From the NCBI GenBank assembly GCA_013054445.1, contig JAAMPI010000727.1:1-27382 (forward strand): a DNA stretch of 27,382 nucleotides, in the 5' to 3' direction. Numbering within the stretch: the stretch's first letter is position 1; the number at the start of each line of letters is the position of its first letter. Below are positions 10,694-20,555 of the stretch, in pieces. The notes beneath the pieces were generated by a model. It searched no databases and was not told the DNA's origin. It worked only from the letters and a program-made list of their open reading frames with translations. Made by a program: the position numbers and the translations under genes. Source of the stretch: Cudoniella acicularis. Its lineage: Eukaryota; Ascomycota; Leotiomycetes; Helotiales; Helotiaceae.

Positions 10694-12981
10694 GTGGATT
10701 GAGCTAGAGGAGGTGAAGATTTAACGAGAGAAAAGATATAGAGAAAAGTTAGATTTAATGTTTAGCGACGAGTCATGACGAGAAATGATAATTCTTAACT
10801 ATATTTGAAGACTAACTTTGAAAGCTCTCTGATTTTATGCTCTTTAGAATCCCCGACAAGCCGTTCGACCTTTCTCAAATCTTAATCTGTGTTTATGGGC
10901 GTTTCTCTCCCAACGGATGAGCAGGTCGTTGAATCGTTGCCCCTTCATAGCTTAAAGCGGGATGGTTTGAGGAAGGGACGATCGCGGCTAGAGACGGGCG
11001 GGAATACGCGTGAAGTGTGCAAGGAAGGCACGAACGTTTCAAACATTCGGACTGAATCTTCATCTTAAGCCATTTGGATATATCAGTGTTGAAAATATCG
11101 CGAAACACCTCAAAAGTTACCCCCCGAAGAGCCTCGTCGCCACTCTCATGGACGGGTTCTCGTCTGGTTGGGGGCTAGGACTCACCACTTCACTTCAAAC
11201 TCCCATCACATTTAAGCTCACGACAAATGAACAAAACGAACAATGCCATTCTTTATATATAGGAAATTAATTTATATTAAACTATTTCGAAGACTGATTT
11301 TGTGCTGAATTGATATTTTTAAGTGTTTCTCGGGCCCTAACCGAAATCAAGTGGAGAGGAGCCGAGCATTCGCTTGTAGTTTCTTGCTTTAGAGTTGGCA
11401 AAGGGTCATCTTTCGCGAATTAGGCTATGAGTGTAGAAGAAAGAAAGGCGACACGAGTTCTGCATTTAGGAGGGTAGGCATGCTTGGTGGTGGTCGTCGT
11501 AGCCTCGCAAGCGTCGTCCATGAAGGTTGAAAAGAACGAATGGTGTTTGAAGTGAGGTAGGAATTGGCGAACTCACTCGAAGAGGTAGTTGTGTACCGAA
11601 ATGATCCTCCAAAGCAAGCAAGGACGTATGGGTTCAATGTCAGTGTTCGAGGAAGGCGCGACCGGAGGAGGCGAAATTCGTGTTTGAATTTTTACAAATT
11701 CAAGAAAACCTTCATTATATCAAATTGTCAAAATAAGATGACTTTAAAAGATAATTAATTTGCCTGGCGGATTCAGGGGAAATCGAAGCGACGCTCGGCT
11801 GTAGTCATCTTGGATAGGAGAAAGAGCGACTGGGCGTGGAAGGCACAAGAGCGAATCACACCCAGCAACATCTTCTAGCTCTCCTCCATCACTGCGACTT
11901 CCCAGATATTCCTTAATTTTCGCTCAAAAACATGCAGAGAGACGGAACCTCGTACGGCAGTAACTTCCTCCTGGTCCCGTCCACCTCCGACATTACCTCG
12001 CCAACCACCAATTACCCCGCTATTCCCTTACCCCACCAAAACCAACCCTCCGGAAACCCACCCCGCCGCCACAAAACTCACAATACCCTCTATGACGAAC
12101 ACGACGCTCCTCGCATCCAAAATCTAAAATTATTTTAGCTGGAGAACTAAATCCAATGATGGGTAGTGACATTCTTAGGTTTTATCCTAAAAGGGTGCAT
12201 ATTTTAGGTTTTGTAGACTGTGGCTGGTGAGTACCAATGCGAGTCACCTCGTATCGGCTTTTAGTGAAATACCAAACTTTTTTCGTTTCTTGTTTGGAGG
12301 AATAATTGCAGTCTGGATTTGGAGAAGTGGATTATGCGAATCCTGCCATCGAATCGTTTGTTATGTTCTAGGGTTTTCCAAGGAGGTTTTGCGTTCATAT
12401 TGCTGCAGAATGACTGCACACTGTTAGGCGAGTATCCGAGGATTGGAGGGGTTTGCTCTTACTTAATTGGCTCAGATCCTGAATCATAAACTTAATTAGG
12501 GGCTTTGTAAACCTAGGTGGTCCATCATTAGCTGAGAACAAGTCAATTGTAGGCGGAAAACGTTGGCTCTCGACATCTGCGAACTAGCAAATTTTCGACT
12601 CAAGGACGAGCTCGGTGTGGATAGGTCTCTCGGATACATGAAACTCTCAGACCTCGCCGGAAGTCCGCAGTTCCTCGGGAAGTGTTGCAGTTTCGGCTTC
12701 TCACAGCAGTATGCTGACGTGATACTCAGGACACATCCCCACTTTGTTCAGGGTAAAGCCTCAAGATATTGGGTCAAACTAGGTGCCCAATATTAAACTA
12801 TCTCTCAGTCAAACGGAGAGCTCGTAATTTGACTTAGTGAGCAAGAAAATCGAGATTTGGGGTGTTGCTAACTGAAGACAAGGTTTATTTGAAGTCACTT
12901 CTATGTCAATGAATGAGTGTCAGAACGAGCCTCCCGAAAACAGACCAAAAGAATCAAACATGTGATATCACACGCCAAATA
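10694..12981. other. 2.3-kb region without a convincing gene
   Basis: Only short frames occur. The best is an ATG frame at 11932-12138 (described separately). A 12563-12796 plus-strand frame lacks an ATG and a recognisable domain. Parts are AT-rich (11260-11330, 11690-11760, 12120-12210). I see no tRNA, long repeat or transposon end. It may hold the 3' untranslated regions of the converging phosphoesterase and Gal80-like genes plus eroded sequence. Confidence 0.45.
11932..12138 (+). CDS. Small hypothetical ORF, 68 aa, possibly a truncated gene start
   Basis: The ATG at 11932 follows CTCAAAAAC, a good fungal start context, and a C/T-rich leader typical of fungal promoters. The 68-residue product is rich in Pro, Ser, Thr, His and Asn and looks disordered; it ends FLF-like at TAG 12136-12138. 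No domain is recognisable and no downstream exon is obvious. It could be the first exon of a gene whose rest is lost, or chance. Confidence 0.25.
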   Translation: MQRDGTSYGSNFLLVPSTSDITSPTTNYPAIPLPHQNQPSGNPPRRHKTHNTLYDEHDAPRIQNLKLF

Positions 12982-14372
12982 TCACAACTCCCATCCAGCA
13001 GATTTCGCAATCTTTTCTAACAAACGATGAGTCTTCAAAGCAGACTCAAAAGTCACCACCTCTCCGTCTGGTTTTGCGAAACTCTCATATTGTCTCGCGG
13101 TGTTCGTTCCCGGGGACGGCACCTTAGAAGCTCGAGAAATATCACCTGTAGAAAAGTCGATTTGCTCCGTTTCGCCCTCTTTTCCAATCTTGAGCTTGAT
13201 CGAACGCTTTGAAGAAATTCCATGTTGCCATACACCTTCCTCAGTGGTGATAACGATTTCCCCCTCGGTGCCAGTAATATACCAGCGAAAGCCCACGTTA
13301 TCGGCCGCAGACCTAGCTTTTCTGAAAACGATTGATGCCAGGGCATCATTCTCTAGAGTGCCTTGGACAAAAATTGAATCGGGTGCGGTTTTATGGTAAG
13401 CTGGATTTACCACTTGGCCGTTTGAGGGGTCGATGATTGGTATGGTATTTATTTGCGATTTTAGGAGGCCTTGGACCTGCGTAAAGTCCCCAAGTAGGTA
13501 AGTGAAGCTGTCTAGGACTGGGCACACTTTGAGTTAGCTTCGATTTTGGAGGGCTCAATAATTGGAGGCGTGGTTTCAATTGAGAACTCACAGTGTCCAA
13601 ATAAAATAGTGAACTCATTTCCGCCACTATTGAAATCGAGATAGAATTCGATATCCTTCAGCCACGCCTCAACGAAGAAAATGCTGCTGCAGACTGTCAC
13701 GGTCGAGCTGGTCACCTCGCCGATCTTTCCAGTAGCCAGGATTTCCTTGACCTTTTGTACAAGCGGGTCACTGTATCAAGGAACATTAGTTATATGTCAA
13801 ATAACAGGGGCAGCGCTGAATTATAGTGGAATTTCTTTTTTTTTAAAAAAAAGCAAAGGAAAACAGCAGAAGCTCAATATTTGAGTAAGTCTAATTTTGC
13901 CTGAGAGAGTAGGTGAAAGAGTAGTGAAATTCTAGACTTACGACCGACCTTGCAAACCCACCATGTTCTTCACACCGTTGGCAGAAGCAAGCTTCGTCAA
14001 CTCTTCTGCCTGAGCTAAATTCGCACCAAGAGGCCACTCCACGAAGACGGACTTTTTGTGCTTCAAGGCTGGAATGGCCAAGAGGTGGTGCTTTCTGACT
14101 TCAACGCTGATGACGATGAGGTCGACGTTTGGGTCCGCTGCGATGTCCTCAGGATTTCCGTAAGCTTTGGTATTCTCTGGCAGCTTATGGAATTCGATCG
14201 ATCTCTGAGCCGACTCAACAGTCGAATTCGCGACGGCGACAATCTCATACTCGTCGGATAGACCTTGGATTGAACGAAGATGGGCATTCACTCCCCATGA
14301 TCCTAGCGCCCCTACTCCCGATGTTTCAGTGGCGACACTGAGGCCAATCATTCCAACTCGTATAGGTGCCAT
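12982..14372 (-). CDS. Gal80-like protein of the Gfo/Idh/MocA oxidoreductase family, 381 aa
   Basis: Exons 14372-13942, 13770-13592 and 13517-12982 give 382 codons including the stop. The N-terminal Rossmann half begins MAPIRVGMIGLS; the C-terminal half is the Gfo/Idh/MocA-type sheet domain. Landmarks match yeast Gal80 and its filamentous-fungal relatives: SWGVNAHL, FVEWPLGANLAQAE, then LQGRSDP, GGNEFTILFGHFLDS, FVQGTL and the final helix with HRLLEKIA. Where enzymes of the family carry the EKP motif with a catalytic lysine, this protein has EWPLG (about 112-116), as Gal80 has EWAL. A regulatory or altered catalytic role is therefore plausible. Introns are GT..AG; the first (171 bases) contains long A/T runs. 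A TATATAAA element lies about 110 bases upstream. It is divergent from the Zn2Cys6 gene at 15119, which may be its partner (inference). Confidence 0.9.
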
Positions 14373-14480
14373 GTTGTAAAGTGTTTCGAGGGGAAAGTTT
14401 CTGTAAGTGATGGAGATATCTGATAAAAAGAATGATGAGGTTACTGGGAGAGAATATGCTGTTGGGCCAGAAATTCTCGG

Positions 14481-14490
14481 TCTTTATATA
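14481..14490 (-). promoter_or_regulatory. TATA box of the Gal80-like gene
   Basis: Read on the minus strand the bases are TATATAAAGA, 109-118 bases upstream of the ATG at 14372. This would leave an 80-90 base pyrimidine-rich leader, which is what is seen. Confidence 0.6.
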
Positions 14491-14574
14491 CTGGGTCATT
14501 TTCTCTGCGGTCCTGATAGTATTGTTGTTCTCCGGTGAGGCATGCCCTCAAAAGGCCCGGGTTCAGGTACTCCG

Positions 14575-14584
14575 CGGAATTCCG
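14575..14584. promoter_or_regulatory. Candidate zinc-cluster binding site CGG-N4-CCG
   Basis: CGGAATTCCG is a perfect 10-bp palindrome with inverted CGG half-sites, the half-site used by most Gal4-type Zn2Cys6 dimers. It lies about 85 bases upstream of the Gal80-like gene's TATA box. The spacing of the local factor is unknown, so binding is a guess. Confidence 0.35.
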
Positions 14585-15118
14585 GTAAGGTTGTAGTAGA
14601 TCGCAAAATCGCAACATTGTGAGATAATGCAGGGTGCCTCTTTCCAAAATCCAAATCCTTGTCAATTCGAATTCAGGCATCCAAGAAAATACAATTATTT
14701 TGGAAGAATTGAATGATAAAGAGTGAGTTAGAACACGCGTATAGGAGACTTGATCAAACACAAAATTTAAGCGACGACAGAACACTATTAGTAGAAAGAA
14801 AGAGACCCACAGTTTCGTAGCTGTTTTAGGGCGCGATGGGAATTGCGCATAAGCCCCTAATTGTTAAGTAGTCAAACGTAGACTGGCCAGCTTGTCTGCC
14901 CCTTTTTTCTCGCTTACGAATCGGAGATCATGTTGCCCCGATCCAATACCTCTTCGCGCGAATTATTCGTCCGCTGCAGACCCACCCCAACTCCGGTGCT
15001 GAGGTAATCCCCTTTTGATTTTCAAAAATTACTACGTGCATTCACATACACATCTAATTATCTCAGTACTCTCAGCGGAATTCAACCTTCTCAGTCATAT
15101 GGTTTCCAATTCGATTTG

Positions 15119-16865
15119 ATGATTGGACCGGAGCCCAGTCCAAGACAGACAATTATGCCCATCTCGAGGAAGAAATCCTGCGTCCAATGTCGAGGAGCCA
15201 AGGCACGTTGCAATCTTGACAAGCCATGTTCACGCTGTTCTGAACGCGACCTTCGATGCACTTACGCCGGCAATCCTCCGGTATCCACCAATGAAATGCC
15301 AACTATTGCTCAGCAAGCAGAATTAGTCCAATCAACGCAGGATAAAATAGTTGAGACAGATATCGGGGATCCACATTTTACCTCCCAAGACTATTTACAT
15401 GATGTCGAGTTTACCGAGAACATTCATCAAGACTCGGCCGCCTTGCCACTTGAAGATCTTGGGTGGATCACTCCTGGCTGGAACGATTCAAACTTCCCTC
15501 CCTCATTGAGTGGTGGTGTTACTCCTGGGGCATTCAGTGATTTGCAGCAAATGCTTGACCTGCCAAGTCAAATGGGAAGTCTAGTAAGCCAAGCCTCTGC
15601 CAGCCACTCACGAATCCAGTCTCCATGTATTAGACCCAGCAGTAAAGATAAACAAAACAATGGGCACCATTCAATTGGCCAGAAAAACTTCTCCCAGGCT
15701 GATGAAGGACTCGTGGTTATCAGTGGTATAGTGTATCGCAACATTCTGTCGCCAAGAAAAACAGAATCCCCCCAATCGTTCCTCATGGCGCAAATGATCT
15801 GGGGCCAAATAAGGGGATACCCTAAAATGATAATTCAGGGACAGCTTCCACCTTTTATCTACCCTCCTTGTGTCTTCGATGGTATCTTGCCTAAGAATTG
15901 TCCGGTAAATGGGGTACACCAATGTTTGCCAAAACCTCTCGCTATTTCTGCGGGTTTAGTAGGAATGTTTTATGGGTGCACATCCATGAGTAATGCTTTG
16001 GTCTGGAAGGGCATAAATGCGGAAATGAAGAAATTGAAGAATGAAGTAACCCCTCTGCTCTTTTAATATTTCCTTTCGAGAGAAACAACGTGGCAAACTA
16101 ACTGGAAACCAGCACCAACATTACGACGACAACGATTTGCTTTCCGCTTTTCAGGCAATAACTATATATCTACTCCTTCAAGCACAAGATCGCCGACCGG
16201 AACGCCAGAATGATGTTATATCAATAATAACCATTCTCATAGTAAGCTACCATTCAACGCGCTACTAATGTCCCGGCTTCGTCTTTCTTCTTCTGGGAAC
16301 ATATTCATAAATAAAGGCGGCTAAAATCTCCTTCATGAAACCAGGATATTGGACAACAGTTGACGCAATCAAACAATTACACTTACAATATGTACAAGGA
16401 AGAATTTCTCAAACAACGCGAGTGGGCCTTTCACGAAAGCATGAGAAGGTAAGGAATTGATACCTAGACACAGAAAGATGTTCCTGCACTTAAACCAAGT
16501 ACCACCACTCACTACGCTGCCCTTATAGAACAATGTGCCTCCTTTACATAATCGAAAGTCTCCTCGAGGCGATGATCGGCCGTCAGGTTCCAGTGGGTTG
16601 TCAGGGATTTAACCCTGTTCCATTGCCGGGTCCTCGCCTTCTTTGGGACTACAATAACAGCGAGGCGTGGGCGTATCGGCTCGACCGCCTCAAAGCCGAG
16701 GGGTTATCGGAGCGGGTAATGACGCTACGAGATCTTAGAATATCTGGGAACGGTCGGGCTGCTAATGAGGAGGTAGATGAGGGGCTGATTGGAGGCATGG
16801 CGAGGTGGTGCGAGGAGAGTGATGAGTTTGGAAGCTTGCTTTGGATGGTTGCATTGTTGAAGTGA
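15119..16865 (+). CDS. Zn2Cys6 (Gal4-type) transcription factor, 484 aa, four exons
   Basis: Exons 15119-16045, 16155-16241, 16345-16448 and 16529-16865 give 485 codons including TGA. The binuclear zinc cluster is C21-X2-C24-X6-C31-X5-C37-X2-C40-X6-C47, preceded by a basic RKK and followed by a Ser/Pro/Gln-rich, acidic and probably disordered middle. A short conserved second exon (ITIYLLLQAQD) is typical of the fungal-factor regulatory domain, as is the W-AFHES-RRT segment spanning exons 3 and 4. Ending at the first-exon stop (16066) would lose this C-terminus; splicing at gtaacc (16046) restores it in frame. The donor gtaacc is slightly weak, the other sites are good. It is a nuclear DNA-binding regulator, divergently paired with the Gal80-like gene. 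The target pathway is unknown. A downstream Met at residue 13 is an alternative start. Confidence 0.88.
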
Positions 16866-18266
16866 AAAGGGCGGTATCATGGCTTTGAGATCGTTAAACA
16901 TATATGTTTGAGATATAGGAAATAATTTCCGCTTGTACTGGTCGTTGACAGTCGCGAATTTGCGAAAGCTGTGTGCAAGGTGCGCAATCCCTTCGACCAA
17001 CAAGCGGCCTGAAACACTTAAAAGTTACTAATTAGTTACCGGTTTAAAAATGAACAAACCTGATAAAATATTAAGAAGGATAACTTTCGCTACGCAAAGT
17101 CAATTTATAACAATATCCTACAATTATAAAGTGGTTGTTTTGCGAAGTGTTGTGTGTGTACTCGTGACACGGACCACTCAAGTTCAAAGGGCCAAGGCCC
17201 GACTCGCTAGAATCCAGGTGCTGATTCACTAAATTACAGTAGTGTGTCCGCTGAAAATTAGCGAGCATCCCCTATAATTTAGTGGCCACCAGAAAGAGTT
17301 TGGACTCCAGAGTTCCATTTTACAAAACTTCACAAATGCTGGAGTTTTGGTTGATAGATATTAGTGCTTCCATTCCTCATACACAGTATGCGTACAAAAA
17401 ATGTCCTCGTAACCGCGTGCTCGTGCATCAAAATTTACAATGTCTTCGAGTCGTCCTTCTTTGATGTCGCTTCTTAAACTCAATCACAACATTTCGAAAT
17501 CTCATCAACTTAAACTCTATCGAAACTTCTGAAATAAGATCAACATTATATTTATAAGTAATTAAAACTATCAGCTTATATTTTGTCTAATTTACTGATG
17601 TATTTCCGTGGATATGTTGGAGTGTTAGACGCTCATCTTTGAGGATCTTGAAAAACTCCCCATGAGCAAAACTATCAACTTTTGATAAAGATATTTTTGA
17701 GACTATTATCGCATTCCGATAGCAATATCTCGCATGAATATTTTTTGCGATTTTCGCGCCATTGCACACCGATAATACTTTAGATTATCTCTTCCCCTTT
17801 ACCTCCCCACCAGACCGTCCTCATCCAACCGTCATTAATAACCCCTCTAATTTCGATAACTTCCAAATTAACCGATTATTGTTATTCAATGGTGCATCCA
17901 AAATTGCCAAAATTACCGTAGCCATAGTCATACATCAGGGAGATAGAAATCGACCACGCCGTCTTAAACTACTTCTGCTGGAAATTTCGAGGGTTGTCTC
18001 CCAAGTGGTCTTCAATTGAGACAAACGGTACAGCCTTATGGATGTTTCCGGATACCCAATATAGTCGGTTGCGTTGAGTCTCCTGTTTGTGCAACCCCTT
18101 AGTGAGTGGTGTGTCTGAAACTTTCGTGGAGCATGCGTCGCAATGGCAAGGAGGAAGTTTAAATCATCCAGTCTGTTATCCAAATTGACCCCACAGCTAC
18201 TAATCAATAGCACCAATCATACGAAACTATTTCAAAATATGAATAACCTCATAGAAGCTTGATACG
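16866..18266. other. 1.4-kb AT-rich intergenic region
   Basis: No frame with convincing composition is present on either strand. The part from 17480 to 17930 is especially AT-rich. I see no tRNA or transposon terminus. It probably holds the 3' end of the transcription-factor transcript and the promoter of the following decayed gene. Confidence 0.45.
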
Positions 18267-20016
18267 ATGCCTCTGCCATCAATATCTTACCCCATGGACT
18301 ACCTCGTACGCCAAACCCAGACAGATCTCGAGAGTGCAGTTTCTCTCTGTCGCGAAATCAGACGTAATCGACATGTGGGATCTCTACATACACAGTTAGA
18401 CCAACTCGAAATGCTCTGGCTGGGGGCCCAACATTCATCGTGGGACAATGGAGCAGTGTTCATGGTCTCGAGGGACTTGACGTGGATGGCGGGGATGGTT
18501 CGCATAATTCCTTTCGAATTCGACCCACTGTGTTAACAGTTAAACAGATATGCCCCGAGCAGAATTTGTTGGCTATGTGCGACAAGTCGAAGAAATCATA
18601 AATCGTTTGACGAATATTGCATATCCTCCTACACATCATCCAGAAGAAACTCGTCACGATCATCACGACCGACACCACCACGAACCTCTCTTGTACTTTG
18701 CTTGCAGCAGCAACTTTTATTATGGTTCCCAAAGTCGCTCTCATAGCACTTCCCATAAATTCAGAGAAGATCCTCACTTTCACGACCTCTTTTTGAAATG
18801 GGAAAATATTCGGGATGGCATAATGCAAACCTTTCTCGAGCTTGTCCATCGGGTGGAGAAGAAGAAAGATAAAGTCAAAGAAGAAGAGGACGAGAAGAAA
18901 GCCAAGGAGGAAGAAAAGAAGAAGAAAATGGAGGAGGAGGAGAAGAAGAAGATATTCAAGGAGGAAAAGCATGATGCTGTGAAGAAAGTCAAGGATGAAA
19001 AAGATGAAGGTATGTTTTACCCTCGATTTAAACGGCAATAGTTTCAAAATATGCCTTGGATGGGTATTAATGTTTCTCCTGTTATCATCGCATGCGAAGT
19101 ACTGATCCGCTGCTGACAGTATAGGAAAGTGAAAAAAGCTAAAGAATCTGGTGAAAAGGCGCTTGAAAAGGCGGAAAAGGAAAAAGAGAAACTAGAAGAA
19201 AAACTCGAAAAGGATAACCACCATAAGCAAGACATCCTCGGGAGGTACGAGCGACTCAAGGAAAGACGTGACAACACTGTCGAGAGTCTGCTGGAGAAAA
19301 AGCTCTTAGAAGATCCAATCGACAACATTTCACATTTTACCAATGTCTTCACGTATCTCCAACAATCCATAGCACCGCCTTGGGATCACCATTCTTCACA
19401 TCATCGAGGCCACAGTTGTGATGCCGTCTTTACCAACAACAACAGCGCCACTTCAGCATCTTTCAGTGTTGCAAGAGATAGAGACTGGTGACCAAGAGAG
19501 CCTTGGGATGCGTATGGGCAATATGCTACCCCCCCCCCTTACTATTATGCTCAACCGCCGCAACCTCCACCTCCACCTCCACCACCACCACAAGTTGCAT
19601 ATCCGGTACCCATCTCTATACCTTTTGTTCCCCGTGTGATTCGTCAGCGAAGTCATTCTCCACATTCACATCATTCGCACCATTCGCACCACTCGCATTC
19701 CCACCATACCTCTCGGCACTCCTCGCCAGACTCGTACTACGTCTCCGAACATCACTCTCCACATCATTCAAACATAAATCTGACAGCGAACTTCATCGAA
19801 GCTGGTGACGTTTCCGAAATAGATGTCAATGGGGGTGAGGGTGTTTAGGAACTCACCATACCTAATCGTACGTGGCCCCGTCATCGACATCAACAGTACC
19901 GTGGATACAATACTCCACGAAGAATTCACGGCCCTCGTCGATATCAAGGTAACTGGGGAGAATGGGGAAACCCGGCAAGGCAGACATGGGCAGGCTACGA
20001 TCCTGTGCGAAACTAG
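18267..20016 (+). pseudogene. Decayed coiled-coil protein with Pro-rich and His/Ser-rich C-terminus
   Basis: Three coding blocks are visible. 18267-18497 has an ATG and amphipathic helices. 18550-19009 begins MPRAEFVGYVRQVEEIINRL and runs into a long Lys/Glu coiled coil (about 865-1009 of this kilobase). 19125-20016 continues the Lys/Glu coil, then a HTN/His-Ser block, a run of prolines, many HSHH repeats and a final Arg/Gly/Trp-rich tail. The last block is one frame broken by TGA 19489-19491 and TAG 19846-19848, each a single C-to-T from CGA and CAG, and ends at TAG 20014-20016. The block junctions do not match in phase at the best splice sites (gtatgt at 19010, gtatag before 19125), which suggests an indel or an unrecognised splice. 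No enzyme domain is present; I recognise only a general fungal coiled-coil/low-complexity type. Function unknown. Confidence 0.6.
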
Positions 20017-20555
20017 TATCGAGATTGATTCGCTTGGTGACACACTCCACTCTGTTGGGGAAGGGTTTATAGCCATTTGGATGTTGGTTTCAACATCAGC
20101 ATGTCAGAACTCAAAGTTGGGAAGAGAGAAGAGTGTTCCTTCAGCTAGGTGCTCACATTTTCGTCTGAACTTGATTGCGAATGCTTTCTTAATTTTCGTC
20201 ACTCGGTCCCAAGAAGATTTTCTGTTGTGTTGGGATCTAGAAGTCTAGTCTGTTATGTTTGGAAGGATACCCTATGCCTGCGAGAAAACGACGAAGCATG
20301 CTATTTCGTTGTACTACGTTTCTCCCGCTTTGAATGGGAAGTTTGGAAAATGCTTGGATATTCTTTTCTAGAATTTGACGTAATTCGATGATATTATGGA
20401 CTACGTATATACCCCCCGAGCTAGTGACTCTGTTAATGTGGGAACGAAGTGCTTGTACGATACTAGAGTTCTAAAAATAAATAAGAAGGGGTTGTTTGAC
20501 AACATCCCTAAGAATCTACATAAACCCATAATCAGCACTCCTGCGGGAATGCTGC
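20017..20555. other. no gene supported; eroded sequence between two pseudogenes
   Basis: Short plus-strand frames (19823-20248, 20149-20391, 20396-20683) overlap the neighbouring broken genes and have no domain. On the minus strand, where the rest of an NLR (end of NB-ARC, repeats) would be expected, I see no recognisable coding sequence. Confidence 0.45.

Larger units (their letters stand above)
14373..15118. promoter_or_regulatory. Divergent promoter region between Gal80-like and Zn2Cys6 genes
   Basis: The 746 bases separate two start codons pointing away from each other. On the minus strand TATATAAAGA (14490-14481) is a good TATA box for the Gal80-like gene. A perfect palindrome CGGAATTCCG (14575-14584, CGG-N4-CCG) fits the inverted-half-site pattern bound by Zn2Cys6 dimers. 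A minus-strand open frame at 14785-14441 overlaps both elements and has no recognisable domain, so I treat it as spurious. Confidence 0.55.

Noticed and set aside
12563..12796. Plus-strand open frame of 77 codons
   Set aside because: It begins only with TTG, has no recognisable domain, and no supporting exon or start context.
14441..14785. 114-codon minus-strand open frame upstream of the Gal80-like gene
   Set aside because: It overlaps the gene's TATA box and the CGG palindrome, and its composition shows no domain; a chance frame in a promoter is more likely.
18460..19047. Minus-strand frame encoding a Leu/Phe-rich apparent membrane protein
   Set aside because: It is the complement of the Lys/Glu-rich coiled coil (GAG/AAG codons read as CTC/CTT), a usual artefact.
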